From assembly GCF_037126435.1 (NCBI RefSeq), contig NZ_CP147020.1:767001-831000 (forward strand): DNA of 64,000 nt. The letters are read 5' to 3'. Every line of letters begins with the position of its first letter. Within the stretch, counting starts at the first letter, position 1. A program made the position numbers and the translations under genes. This document shows, piece after piece, positions 53,768 to 63,658 of the stretch. Source of the stretch: Bernardetia sp. ABR2-2B. GTDB lineage: Bacteria; Bacteroidota; Bacteroidia; Cytophagales; Bernardetiaceae. The notes under the pieces are model-generated. The model made no database searches. It was given only the letters and a program-made list of their open reading frames with translations, and had not been told where the DNA came from.

Positions 53768-53861
53768 GCGAAACTCACGATTTTAATTGTGGTAAAACAA
53801 GTAGAAAAAGATAGAAAATAGCACATTTTATTTTTCCATAACTAAAGTTATGGGTTTCGTT
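53768..53861. repeat. MITE-like element, copy 4 (B-A orientation)
   Basis: GCGAAACTC and GGGTTTCGT form the ends. Palindrome B is worn (CTCACGATTTTAATTGTGG), palindrome A is intact (CCATAACTAAAGTTATGG, 53836-53853). It lies between two minus-strand genes. Upstream CTTGAGTAAAA recalls the box near copies 1 and 2. Confidence 0.75.
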
Positions 53862-53877
53862 TTTTAATTGTGTAACG

Positions 53878-54699
53878 CTACTGACTACTAATAAAAGGTT
53901 CATACATCAAAAGTGCGTGATTTTGGGCAATAATTTCTCTCACTATTTCTTGGTTTGTTTCTTTGTCTGTCAAGATTCTTTCTAATTCATTATGACGAGA
54001 ATAACCTCCCCAATCTTCTTGACGAAAAAAATGTTTGTTTTCTTTTATTTCATAATTTTCTTTCAAGTCAATGTTTGTTAATAACTCTCCTTTCAAATGA
54101 GTTTCATTTATCTCAAAGTTTAATTGAAAATCTTGTAAAGTGGTATTTTTAAATTGCAAATCTATGTAATTATAAGCTACTGTTGCTCCACTTCCAAATG
54201 GAACTTTTCGCCGAGCATCAGGAAAAACATCATAACTATGTCGCCAACGTTCCGTGATTTGTAAGGGCGAGTGCAGCAAAATCCAATGCAAAAGATTAGC
54301 AAGTTGGCAAAGTCCTCCCCCAATTCCGATAGCAGCTTTTCCTTTCTCTAAAACCAATCCTTCCAAAAAACCTCGTTTTTTAGTTGGTTTGCCTACCAAA
54401 AACCAAAAAGAAAACGTCTGATTTGGTTTTATTATAAGTCCATTCATTCTGTCAATGGCAAGTTTCAAGTTTGTAATTTTTTGTTCTTGTAATTTCATAT
54501 CTACTCCCATGAGTGGACGGAGGAGCATAGATTGATGATTTTTGACCAAAAAAGAAAGCTTCTTTTGGGTTTGTAACTCTTTGGCAAATGAAGTTGAATG
54601 AAAATACCAGTAAAAATAGCGTTTACTACGGTAGTATTGTTTGCCTAAGAAAGTTCTTAATTTTGTTCTTTTAATAGGTTTGGGTAAATAGAGTTGCAT
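53878..54699 (-). CDS. VanW family protein
   Basis: The 273-residue protein belongs to the VanW family: PNQTFSFWFLVGKPTKKRGF, LEKGKAAIGIGGGLCQLAN, LHSPLQITERWRHSYDVFPD and a VPFGSGATVAYNYIDLQFKN stretch. There is no signal peptide. VanW proteins occur in some vancomycin-resistance clusters but the family is broad and its role unknown; no van genes are near. It ends close to a MITE-like element. Confidence 0.9.
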   Translation of the reverse strand: MQLYLPKPIKRTKLRTFLGKQYYRSKRYFYWYFHSTSFAKELQTQKKLSFLVKNHQSMLLRPLMGVDMKLQEQKITNLKLAIDRMNGLIIKPNQTFSFWFLVGKPTKKRGFLEGLVLEKGKAAIGIGGGLCQLANLLHWILLHSPLQITERWRHSYDVFPDARRKVPFGSGATVAYNYIDLQFKNTTLQDFQLNFEINETHLKGELLTNIDLKENYEIKENKHFFRQEDWGGYSRHNELERILTDKETNQEIVREIIAQNHALLMYEPFISSQ

Positions 54700-54875
54700 A
54701 AGGTAATGTTTTAATGAGTATTTTTTTGTAATTTCGGTTTACAATTTAAAATAAAATTTGGTTCATTAGTATTCTTATTTTACAGCTTTAATGCCATCTA
54801 TAAATAATCTAATTTTAGATAGAAGATGAAAAAAGTTACTACTTTTTCAATAAAGACAATTATATTCTAATTTTT

Positions 54876-57800
54876 ATGTCAAAAAATAATATACTGCTAT
54901 TTATACTTTTTCTACTCTTTGCCTTACAACCTACTTTTAGTTTTGGACAGGAAAATGGAGCAGAAAAACAGTTGCAAAGAAACTTAGAAATTACCGAACG
55001 CTACTTTGAAGATGGAGATTATAAAAAAGCTCTATCAGAAGCTGAAAAGCTTTATAAAAAAACTCAAAAAAAAGGAAATATTGATTTATCTACAAAAATA
55101 GAAAAGTATTTAATCAAATATTATGAAGCGACAGGCGAAATTGCAAAGTTTCACGCCATTACAAAAAAATTTATATCTCATAGACAAAAGCAAGGAGAAA
55201 ATAGTAAAGGATATGGACTAGCACTCCTACACGCTGCAAAATATTATGCTGAATATTCATTTACACAACAAGCAGAAACTTATCTGAAAGATGCTAAAAA
55301 AATCTTAGGCGAAAAACCGTCAGAAGATTATATTTTTTCAGATATGTATTATACACAATTACTGATTGATTTTCATAGAGGAAATTTTCTAAACATACTA
55401 GATTATCAAATTCAAGACTTACTTAGTGTTCAAAAATCACTTATCGGAAAAGAAACACAGTTTTTTAGTGATGTTAGTAAGCAAACAGAAACTCGCAGCT
55501 TGTCAGATAGAGAAAAAGTGAGAAAAAAAACAGACTATGCTCAAATTCTTTCTCTACGAGCAGATGCAGCAAGATTAGCAGGTAGATATGTAAAAGCAAG
55601 TAAGTACCTAGAAGAAGCTGATAATTTTATCAAAACAGAATTATCTACTCGTCAGATTGCTTACATTCGCAATCAATATGTTAGGATTCAGCTGATGATT
55701 GATAATGGAGACGAACGAGAAAAAATAAGAAAATTATTAGAAAAAACGCTCTATCGTGCCGAAAGAACTGTCGGAACGGTTCATAAAGATTATATTCAAC
55801 TACATACTCTATTGATTGATTATTATGTCAATAGTGGATTTGTAATACAACAAGAAGAGGGGAATAAAGGGTTTTCTTTATTGCCAAAGTTCTTACAAAA
55901 CATAAAATATAATACACAAAATATTCGTCAGCGTTGGGAATTAGAGCGAAATGCAGCAAAATATTATGGCACAGGATATTTACAATATTCTACTGCCCTT
56001 CAAGCAGATGCCATGTGGAATTATGAAAATCAACGTTACTCTCAATCATTAAAAACACTAACTGACGTATATAAAAACACAGCATTAGTTCCTGAAAATC
56101 ATCAAAAACGTTTGGCTATCATAGAAGATATTTATTATGTTCGTTTGGCTGCCGATGATTATCAAGAAGCAGGTAAATTGATGGAAGAATGGGTAGCTTC
56201 TCATGAACGTATCCACGGAACAAATACACTTGGTTATCATCTAGCAAATCTAAAACTCGCCAAATTTTATTTTAATTATACAGAAAAGTTTAAGGAAGCA
56301 GGGCAGCTTTATGAGCTTCACATGAAAGCCTTGACAAATTTTGTAGAACCTCAAAGTCTTATTTATATCAATTCATTGAATGATTGGATTGATTATTATA
56401 TGGCAAATGACCAATTTGAAGAAGCAAACACAAAATCGAAAGAAGCATTAGACTTAATCCAACAAAGATACGGTGAAAAACACCCACGTTATGCTGCCCA
56501 ACTAGAGATAGCTGCTCGTCTGAATATGCAACAAAGTAATTATAAAGAAGTTGATGCACAAGTAAGTCAAATACTACAAATCTATGAAAAGCAGTACAAC
56601 CCTTCTTTAGCCTTCGAACATGCACAAGCATTAGAAACATCAGCGCATTATTATATGACAATGGGACTTTATGAACGTGCAGAAGATTTACTAAATCAAG
56701 CTAAAAGAAGATTTAATCGTTCTAGCCAATCTATTGCAAACTCTAGCACAGCAGAAGAATTAGCATTTTTGTATATAGAAACAGCTGATTTTAGCGCAGC
56801 CGAACAGCTTTTGAAACAAACTATTGCAGAAAAAGAAAAAAGATATGGAACTGAAAGTCGTTTTTTAATCAACACCTACAATCAGAGTGCAAATTTAGAG
56901 TTTGCAAATGGGAAATACGTAGAGGCAGAACAGTTTGCTAATAAAGGCTTAACGATTGCTCAAAATATATTTGGTCAAAAATCACTTCGTACTGTTGAGA
57001 GTTTGAGTATTTTGGCAGATTATAACCTAGCTATTGGAGATTATGAAAAAGCACAAGAGTTGGCTCAAAAGGCACTAGCAATAAAAACCGAAGTTCTTGG
57101 AGAAGAGCATCTAGATAGAGCAAGTACACTTATTCAACTCGCTAGAATTAACTTTTACTCAACAGCTGACTGGGAAAAGGTTACTAAAGAACTTAATGAA
57201 GCTGATAAAACACTTGTTGATAATTTAGGAGAAAACACACCTGTTTATGCAGGATTCTTAAAGACTTCTGCCGAGCTTTATGCTGCTCACAAAGACATAA
57301 AAAATGCCTCTAAAAAACTAGAAAAAGCATTAACTATTTTAGAAAAAATTCCTTCTGCATCACTCGTAAGTTTGGCAGAAATAAATATTTTGCTGGGAGA
57401 TTTAGAGATTCAACAAGATAACCCTGATAAAGCAAAAGATTTTTATGAAGATGCTCGTAAAAAATACTCAAAAGTATTTAGTGATGTACACCCGAAATAT
57501 GTAGAGGTATTGGGGCGCATTGCTCGTATGTATTATGTAAAAAATAATTACAAGAAAGCAGAAAAGTATTTAAGTCAAGTTTTGGAAAAACATAAAGAAT
57601 ATATCAATACTACTTTTGCTGTACTTAGTGAACGAGAAAAGGCAAAAAATTGGGAGCAAATTCGTCCAGATTTTGAATTTTTTACACATCTTGTTATTCA
57701 ATTGCAGCCTAAAAAGAAAAAATTATTACGTGATTTGTATGATAATATTTTGCTTACAAAAGGAATTTTGCTTGGAGAATCTCAAAAATTACGTAATCAA

Positions 57801-59162
57801 ATTTATGAAAGAAGTCCTGAAGATACGTTGCGTATCAATTTTGAAAAATGGCAATTAAAGAAGATTCAGCTCAATTCAGCTTTGGCATTAAGTCCTGAAC
57901 AGCTAAAACAGGAGAATATCGATGTTCGTACATTGCAGAAAGAGATTGAAGACTTATCAAAAATTCTCTCTCGTCAGTCTTCTGATTTTGCAGCAGCCAC
58001 CGACCAAGAAGCAATTAGCTGGAAAGATATTCAGAAAAATCTAGGTAATAAAGAGTATGCTGTCGAAATTATTCGCTACCGTCAGTTTGATAAAGATTTT
58101 ACAGATAGCATAAATTATATTGCTTTAGTTTTGCCTTCTTCTGGAAATATTAGATTAGCTCAAATGCCAAATGGTAACAAAATGGAAGATGGAGATTTAC
58201 AGTATTACAGAAATACCGTAGAGTTTTCATTAGAAGATTATGATTCTCATGAGATTTATTGGAAACCTATTGGAGAAAAAATAGATAAAGATGCAGGTAA
58301 GATTTACCTCGCCTGTGATGGTGTTTATAATCAACTTAATGTAGAAACATTTAGAATGGGAGAAAGTGATTTTGTAATAGATAACTATTTTATTGCACAA
58401 CTTACAAGCACTCGCCAAATCGCTGAAGCAGAAATAAAAAACACATTTCCAAACAACTTTGTTTTATTTGGGAATCCTCTTTTTTATATAGATTATAAAG
58501 GAGCGCAAAGTTTTCCTACTCTTTTGGGAGCAGAACGTGAGGTAGAAATTATCTCTTCTCAGCTACAAGGAGGGAATAAAAACGTAACTACTTATCTGAA
58601 AGAGAATGCAAAGGAAAAGCAAATAAAAGAACTGAATAGTCAGAATAACACTGTTTATCATATTGCTACACACGGTATTTTTAAGGAGGATATTTCAGAG
58701 CAAGAGCGTGAGCGTTCAGCCGTTTTGGGAACATACAATGACCCGCTGATGCGTTCGGGACTTCTTTTTACAGGAGGAGGAGATATGGTTCAGAATAAAA
58801 GTGTACACGAATATAACAAAGCAGATGGTGTCTTGACAGCTTCTGAAGTCGCTACAATGAATATTAATTCTCCTCTCTTTATTCTTAGTGCGTGTGAAAC
58901 AGGACGTGGAGAATCTAAAGTAGGAGAAGGAGTTTATGGTCTGCAAAGTGCTTTTTTATTGGCTGGTGCTGATGCGCTTCTAATGTCTTTATTTAAAGTA
59001 GATGATGATGCAACGCAAGAATTAATGCGTATTTTCTATACAAAATGGAGAGAAACAGGCGATAAAAGAATAGCTATCAGAGAGGCAAAACGAGAACTTC
59101 GCAAGAACACAAAATATGCAGAACCTATTTATTGGGGTGCATTTGTGATGATAGGTAGATAA
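54876..59162 (+). CDS. CHAT-domain caspase-like protease with long TPR array
   Basis: The 1428-residue protein has a signal peptide (1-25, ending FSFGQ), then about 20 TPR-type helical repeats up to residue 960. Signatures are NLEFANGKYVEAEQFANKGL and DYEKAQELAQKALAIK. A C-terminal CHAT domain (about 1080-1428) has the catalytic dyad His1266 in HIATHGIF and Cys1340 in ILSACETGRG, then YGLQSAFLLAGADALLMSL and YWGAFVMIG. CHAT proteins are clan CD peptidases; some act in anti-phage defence (Craspase type) or as separase-like enzymes. The signal peptide here points to a periplasmic or surface version. No gasdermin, Cas or partner gene is nearby. Confidence 0.93.
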   Translation: MSKNNILLFILFLLFALQPTFSFGQENGAEKQLQRNLEITERYFEDGDYKKALSEAEKLYKKTQKKGNIDLSTKIEKYLIKYYEATGEIAKFHAITKKFISHRQKQGENSKGYGLALLHAAKYYAEYSFTQQAETYLKDAKKILGEKPSEDYIFSDMYYTQLLIDFHRGNFLNILDYQIQDLLSVQKSLIGKETQFFSDVSKQTETRSLSDREKVRKKTDYAQILSLRADAARLAGRYVKASKYLEEADNFIKTELSTRQIAYIRNQYVRIQLMIDNGDEREKIRKLLEKTLYRAERTVGTVHKDYIQLHTLLIDYYVNSGFVIQQEEGNKGFSLLPKFLQNIKYNTQNIRQRWELERNAAKYYGTGYLQYSTALQADAMWNYENQRYSQSLKTLTDVYKNTALVPENHQKRLAIIEDIYYVRLAADDYQEAGKLMEEWVASHERIHGTNTLGYHLANLKLAKFYFNYTEKFKEAGQLYELHMKALTNFVEPQSLIYINSLNDWIDYYMANDQFEEANTKSKEALDLIQQRYGEKHPRYAAQLEIAARLNMQQSNYKEVDAQVSQILQIYEKQYNPSLAFEHAQALETSAHYYMTMGLYERAEDLLNQAKRRFNRSSQSIANSSTAEELAFLYIETADFSAAEQLLKQTIAEKEKRYGTESRFLINTYNQSANLEFANGKYVEAEQFANKGLTIAQNIFGQKSLRTVESLSILADYNLAIGDYEKAQELAQKALAIKTEVLGEEHLDRASTLIQLARINFYSTADWEKVTKELNEADKTLVDNLGENTPVYAGFLKTSAELYAAHKDIKNASKKLEKALTILEKIPSASLVSLAEINILLGDLEIQQDNPDKAKDFYEDARKKYSKVFSDVHPKYVEVLGRIARMYYVKNNYKKAEKYLSQVLEKHKEYINTTFAVLSEREKAKNWEQIRPDFEFFTHLVIQLQPKKKKLLRDLYDNILLTKGILLGESQKLRNQIYERSPEDTLRINFEKWQLKKIQLNSALALSPEQLKQENIDVRTLQKEIEDLSKILSRQSSDFAAATDQEAISWKDIQKNLGNKEYAVEIIRYRQFDKDFTDSINYIALVLPSSGNIRLAQMPNGNKMEDGDLQYYRNTVEFSLEDYDSHEIYWKPIGEKIDKDAGKIYLACDGVYNQLNVETFRMGESDFVIDNYFIAQLTSTRQIAEAEIKNTFPNNFVLFGNPLFYIDYKGAQSFPTLLGAEREVEIISSQLQGGNKNVTTYLKENAKEKQIKELNSQNNTVYHIATHGIFKEDISEQERERSAVLGTYNDPLMRSGLLFTGGGDMVQNKSVHEYNKADGVLTASEVATMNINSPLFILSACETGRGESKVGEGVYGLQSAFLLAGADALLMSLFKVDDDATQELMRIFYTKWRETGDKRIAIREAKRELRKNTKYAEPIYWGAFVMIGR

Positions 59163-59189
59163 AGAGCAGTTGATAATTTTGGTAGAAAA

Positions 59190-59220
59190 TTGATAAAGTA
59201 AGCTAAAAGTTTTACCTTTG
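59190..59220 (+). promoter_or_regulatory. Promoter of inorganic pyrophosphatase gene
   Basis: TTG (59190-59192), a 20-bp spacer and TACCTTTG (59213-59220) followed by C match the Bacteroidota housekeeping promoter well. The leader is about 70 nt. Confidence 0.75.
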
Positions 59221-59298
59221 CACTCCCTTTTGTAAAAAAAGATTGGGCATATCACATAAAATAAAAATAATTAGTAATTATTATTAAATAAAAAAATA

Positions 59299-59829
59299 AT
59301 GGCAGAGCAAAATGATTTTACCTTCGATGTTATCGTCGAAATTCCGAAAGGAAGTAGAAATAAATACGAATATGATGCTGAAAAACGCATGATTCGTTAT
59401 GACCGTATGATTTTTTCTTCAATGCACTATCCAAGTGATTACGGATTCGTTCCAGAAACACTTGCCTTAGATGGAGATGCGCTAGATGTTTTGGTTTTAG
59501 TCTCTGAACCTACTTTTCCTGGTTGTTTGATTGAAGTTCGTGCTGTTGGTATTTTTAATATGACAGACGAAAAAGGACCTGATGCAAAAGTGCTTTGTGT
59601 ACCTGTTTCTGACCCTATTTGGAATAGTATTCATAAATTTGAAGACGTAAACCCTCATTTATTGAAAGAAATTGGACACTTCTTTGAGGTTTATAAAGAC
59701 CTAGAAAAAAAGAAAGTTTCGGTAGAAGATTGGCAAGACGAAAAACATGCTGTTGAAATTGTAAAACAATGTAGAGACCGTTATCAAGAAAATAAAAAAG
59801 AAGTATTTAATATTCGTCCAGGGATATAA
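59299..59829 (+). CDS. ppa: Inorganic pyrophosphatase (family I)
   Basis: The 176-residue cytoplasmic enzyme hydrolyses pyrophosphate to drive biosynthetic reactions. The family I pattern is present: VIVEIPKGSRNKYEYD, the metal-binding DYGFVPETLALDGDALDVLVL region (quoted in parts: DYGFVPETLALDGD, with Asp58, Asp60 and Asp63), and FFEVYKDLEKKKV. Length is typical. It has its own promoter and a strong terminator. Confidence 0.97.
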   Translation: MAEQNDFTFDVIVEIPKGSRNKYEYDAEKRMIRYDRMIFSSMHYPSDYGFVPETLALDGDALDVLVLVSEPTFPGCLIEVRAVGIFNMTDEKGPDAKVLCVPVSDPIWNSIHKFEDVNPHLLKEIGHFFEVYKDLEKKKVSVEDWQDEKHAVEIVKQCRDRYQENKKEVFNIRPGI

Positions 59830-59853
59830 AATATATCAAGCTTATTCTAAATT

Positions 59854-59890
59854 AAAAAGGCATAGATTATAATAATCTATGCCTTTTTTT
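59854..59890 (+). terminator. Intrinsic terminator after ppa
   Basis: AAAAAGGCATAGATT pairs perfectly with AATCTATGCCTTTTT around a 5-nt loop and ends in a T run, 25 bp after the stop. Confidence 0.88.
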
Positions 59891-59966
59891 GAAAGCGTAT
59901 TTTATTTAAAAATGAAAGATTTTACTTTGTGTTTCAAAATAATTTATAATTATTTCATATTCAAAA

Positions 59967-60062
59967 AACGAAACCCATAACTTTAGTTATGGTCAAAAGA
60001 CATGCTATTTTCTAGCTATCATGCATCTATTTTTCCCCACGATTAACATCGTGGGTTTCGTT
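59967..60062. repeat. MITE-like element, copy 5 (type copy)
   Basis: Perfect inverted ends AACGAAACCCA (59967-59977) and TGGGTTTCGTT (60052-60062) enclose palindrome A (CATAACTTTAGTTATG) and palindrome B (CCACGATTAACATCGTGG) with a 40-bp spacer. Total 96 bp, no coding capacity. ACAGAAATTTTATT beyond the right end (60081) is shared with the flank of copy 3. Confidence 0.85.
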
Positions 60063-60117
60063 TATTTATATAACTAATTTACAGAAATTTTATTCTTGTC
60101 AATATCAGTTATTTATT

Positions 60118-60987
60118 CTAATAATCTCCATAAGTAGATTCATTCTGAGCTAAAGCAACTTCTAATTGTTCGTCATTTGGAGCTACTCCGTGCCACTTGT
60201 GTGTTCCCATCATATAATCTACACCATGTCCCATTTCAGTTTTCATTAAGATAACTGTTGGTTTGTGATTTCCTGTAAGGTCTTTTGCTTGTCTGATAAT
60301 TGGAATCAATGTATCAAAGTCATTTCCATTATTACACGTCAAAACATTCCAACCGAAGGCTTTATACTTTTCTTCTAATCCTTTTAATTCTCCTAAGCTC
60401 ATTACATCTTCTACGTCTCCATCAATTTGCCTTCCATTTGCATCAATAACTGCAATTAAATTATCTACTTTTTGATGTGCTGCAAAGATAGCTGCTTCCC
60501 AAACTTGTCCTTCTTGCTGTTCGCCATCTCCCATCAAAATAAATACTGTTTTGTCATCATTATTCATTTTCTTAGAAAGTGCTGCGCCAATAGCTACCGA
60601 AAGTCCTTGACCTAGCGAACCCGAAGCAATACGAATGCCTTCTAGTCCTTCTTCTGTGGCTGGGTGTCCTTGCAAACGAGAGTTTATTTTACGGAAAGTA
60701 GCCAAATCATTGATACTAAAATAGCCACTACGAGCTAAAACACTATACCAAACAGGCGAAATATGACCATTTGAGAGGAAAAACAAATCTTCATTATTTC
60801 CGTCCATATCAAAAGAAGGATTGTGTTCCATAATCTCAAAATAAAGTGCTACCAAAAGTTCGGCACAACCCAAAGAACCTCCAGGGTGTCCAGAATTTAC
60901 TTGATGAACCATTCTGACAATATCTCTACGGACTTGTGAGACCATATTTTCTAAAAATTCCTTGTCATTTTTTTTGTACGAAGCCAT
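60118..60987 (-). CDS. Transketolase, N-terminal (TPP-binding) subunit
   Basis: The 289-residue protein covers only the N-terminal thiamine-diphosphate domain: VNSGHPGGSLGCAELLVALYF, LSNGHISPVWYS, ASGSLGQGLSVAIGAAL and the TPP motif MGDGEQQEGQVWEAA with VIDANGRQIDG. Split transketolases are known in which a second gene encodes the pyrimidine-binding and C-terminal half. That gene would be expected directly downstream, but ppa on the other strand is there, so the partner must lie elsewhere. It transfers two-carbon units in the pentose phosphate pathway. Confidence 0.93.
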   Translation of the reverse strand: MASYKKNDKEFLENMVSQVRRDIVRMVHQVNSGHPGGSLGCAELLVALYFEIMEHNPSFDMDGNNEDLFFLSNGHISPVWYSVLARSGYFSINDLATFRKINSRLQGHPATEEGLEGIRIASGSLGQGLSVAIGAALSKKMNNDDKTVFILMGDGEQQEGQVWEAAIFAAHQKVDNLIAVIDANGRQIDGDVEDVMSLGELKGLEEKYKAFGWNVLTCNNGNDFDTLIPIIRQAKDLTGNHKPTVILMKTEMGHGVDYMMGTHKWHGVAPNDEQLEVALAQNESTYGDY

Positions 60988-61060
60988 TTTGAAATAGATT
61001 TGAAATGAGTTTGTTAGTTGATTTTTTAGTGGTGGTGTAAAAAGTAGGATGGGTTATTTT

Positions 61061-61094
61061 GTTGTTGGTGTCACTACGCTAAAACACCAACAAC
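61061..61094. repeat. C-family hairpin, copy 4 (inverted)
   Basis: GTTGTTGGTGT and ACACCAACAAC enclose a 12-nt loop. Its reverse complement is almost identical to the copy at 38777-38812. It lies in the leader of the transketolase gene. Confidence 0.75.
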
Positions 61095-61268
61095 GGCAGG
61101 TTAGGTATTTATGCTAACCTTGAAATACTTTAATATAAATCATACTTTATTAAAACATCACCATTTTTTTATAATTGCATTATCGAAATGCTCAAATGCT
61201 CTTATTTTACAAAAATACAAAAGTGTAGCTAAGTGTTACTATTCAAGTTAGAATAAACTAAAATAAAT

Positions 61269-63422
61269 TTATGGAATTGTTTCTTGTTGTTTTTGATATG
61301 CCACAGCAGCACGAATTTTGACATAACTCATTTTTTCTTCTAAGTATTCAAATACAAATTTCATTCGGAAAGTCTCGTCTTTTGGGATTCGTTTTCTAAC
61401 TGTTTTTATAGCTTTATCAATAATTTCGATTTCTTTTAAGCTTACAAACTCTAACCAATCAATCTCAAAACCATCTTGACTTGCTTTATACAAATGCCCC
61501 AACGCTGTTCCTTCTGTAATTTTTCTCTCTTCTGCTATTTGAGCTAATGATTTATTTTCTTTGGAAAACATTTCATAGGTTACTTGGTGCGAACTAGTCA
61601 GTTTTGCTTTGTTTGCCACATCTTGATTTTTGAGGAAACCTACTACTGCATCTAAAAATATTTGTCCAAATTCTCTTAATTTTACATCTCCAACTCCAGA
61701 AACTTGTCGCATCTGAAACAAATGAGTAGGCGATTTATCAACCATATCTTTGAGTGTTGCATCTCCAAAAACCATATAAGGAGCAATTCCTTTTGAGTCT
61801 GCAATTTGTTTTCTAAGCTGACGTAATTCTTCAAAAAGTCCATCTTGAAGTTCACGTTTTTTGCTTTTTGGTCGTTCAAATTCTTTCTCTCTTTCTTTTT
61901 TAGATTTGAATTCAAATTTAACCAAATCTACTTTCTTTTTCTTAAACAAAACTGCCTTTGCAGCCTCCGTTAATTTTAAAGCATTGTTTTGGTCATACGC
62001 AATTTCTATCAAACCCATATTGAGAAACTGTAACAAATGCTGTTGCCAAATTCCAGATGAAATATCCGAACCTGCACCATAAGTTTTTATTTTATCATAT
62101 CCTTTTTCCAAAACTTCATGACGTTGTGAGCCTCTCAAAACATCAATAAGCATCGTAAAACCTACTTTTTCATCTAAGCGCATCATTGCCGAAAATGCTT
62201 TTTGAGCGATAACTGTTCCATCAAAATGCTTAGGAGGATTCTGACAAACATCACAGTTTCCACAGTTTTCTAAAAGTGTTTCTCCAAAATAACTTAATAG
62301 AATTTTTCTTCTACAAATTTGAGCATCTGCATATTGTTGCATACGGTCAAGTTTGGCAAGTTGTAGTTCTTTTTGTCCACTTTCTTCTGCAAAACTTTTC
62401 AGAATTGCCAAATCTTGGAAGCTATAAAAAAGTAGTGTATCACTTTTGAGTCCATCTCGTCCTGCACGTCCAATTTCTTGATAATATCCTTCAATATTTT
62501 TGGGAATATTGTAGTGCATTACCCAACGAACATTTGGTTTATCGATACCCATTCCGAAGGCAACTGTTGCACAAACAATGGGCGTTCGGTCTGCAATAAA
62601 ATCATCTTGAACTCGGTTTCGCTCATGCGAAGTCAAACCTGCATGATAATAATCAGCCTTTACACCTGCTTTTTGAAGTCGGGCAGCTACATTTTCTGTA
62701 TTTCTTCTACTCAAACAATAAATAATTCCTGATTCATTTGGTCTTCTCAAAATATAATTTACAATGCTATCCATACGCTTATAGGCTGGTAAAACATTGA
62801 GCGAAAGATTAGGACGATTAAAAGAAGCTACAAATTCTGTTGGATTTTCTAAGCCCAATTGACTTACAATATCTCGCCTCGTTATTTTGTCTGCCGTTGC
62901 TGTAAGGGCAATTATAGGGACAAACGGAAAACGATTTTTTAATGATTTTAGCTGGGTATATTCTGGTCTGAAATCGTGTCCCCATTGCGAAATACAATGT
63001 GCTTCATCAACTGCAAAAAGAGAAACATTCAAAGACTGCAAAAAATAAGTAAATGAATCTGTCAATAATTTTTCTGGAGAAACATAAAGGAGTTTGATAA
63101 GTCCTTGCTTTACTTCTGCTTCAATTTCTCTTTGTTCTCCTGCATCTTGTGAAGAGTTGAGATAAGCTGCCGAAATTCCATTTGTTTGCAGTGCATTTAC
63201 TTGGTCTTTCATTAGGGCAATCAAAGGCGAAATGACAATACAAATTCCATCTAAAGTAACAGCAGGAATTTGATAACAGATAGATTTTCCTCCACCTGTT
63301 GGCATCAAAACAAGCGTATCATTTTTTGCATAGACCGATGAAATAATATCTTCTTGCAAAGGACGAAAAGACGAATAACCAAAATACTGTTGAAGAGCGT
63401 GATGAGCTTTATTGAGATTCAT
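61269..63422 (-). CDS. recQ: ATP-dependent DNA helicase RecQ
   Basis: The 717-residue 3'-5' helicase acts in recombination and replication-fork repair. It has motif [15 protein letters not shown] (Lys46), motif [19 protein letters not shown], motif [12 protein letters not shown], a RecQ-CT zinc cluster ([20 protein letters not shown]), a winged-helix region and an HRDC domain ([19 protein letters not shown]). The C-terminus has a further helix-turn-helix-like segment ([20 protein letters not shown]), common in Bacteroidota RecQ. Divergent from the CorA-like gene. Confidence 0.96.
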   Translation of the reverse strand: MNLNKAHHALQQYFGYSSFRPLQEDIISSVYAKNDTLVLMPTGGGKSICYQIPAVTLDGICIVISPLIALMKDQVNALQTNGISAAYLNSSQDAGEQREIEAEVKQGLIKLLYVSPEKLLTDSFTYFLQSLNVSLFAVDEAHCISQWGHDFRPEYTQLKSLKNRFPFVPIIALTATADKITRRDIVSQLGLENPTEFVASFNRPNLSLNVLPAYKRMDSIVNYILRRPNESGIIYCLSRRNTENVAARLQKAGVKADYYHAGLTSHERNRVQDDFIADRTPIVCATVAFGMGIDKPNVRWVMHYNIPKNIEGYYQEIGRAGRDGLKSDTLLFYSFQDLAILKSFAEESGQKELQLAKLDRMQQYADAQICRRKILLSYFGETLLENCGNCDVCQNPPKHFDGTVIAQKAFSAMMRLDEKVGFTMLIDVLRGSQRHEVLEKGYDKIKTYGAGSDISSGIWQQHLLQFLNMGLIEIAYDQNNALKLTEAAKAVLFKKKKVDLVKFEFKSKKEREKEFERPKSKKRELQDGLFEELRQLRKQIADSKGIAPYMVFGDATLKDMVDKSPTHLFQMRQVSGVGDVKLREFGQIFLDAVVGFLKNQDVANKAKLTSSHQVTYEMFSKENKSLAQIAEERKITEGTALGHLYKASQDGFEIDWLEFVSLKEIEIIDKAIKTVRKRIPKDETFRMKFVFEYLEEKMSYVKIRAAVAYQKQQETIP

Positions 63423-63586
63423 TTAAAGACAATTACGATTATACTACTGTTTATTTTATAATTTTAAAGATAACTCTTTTTTATAAAACGATGGTATTTT
63501 TTGCAAAAAACTATTTTATTTAGCAGATATAAACCAAACTTTACCATTACTAGTGTCTTCTACTAATGACTTCCAAAATTACTTTA

Positions 63587-63615
63587 TTGAATACAGAGAA
63601 ATATTCTTAAATTTG
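63587..63615 (+). promoter_or_regulatory. Promoter of CorA-like transporter gene
   Basis: TTG (63587-63589), an 18-bp spacer and TAAATTTG (63608-63615) fit the consensus. Transcription would start near 63621. Confidence 0.6.
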
Positions 63616-63658
63616 TAAGACTTATTTCTATTCTATCCTCCCAAACAAAAAAATATTT

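Noticed and set aside
53878-54699. VanW family protein read as a vancomycin-resistance determinant
   Set aside because: No vanHAX or vanRS genes nearby; the family is broad and common in bacteria without resistance.
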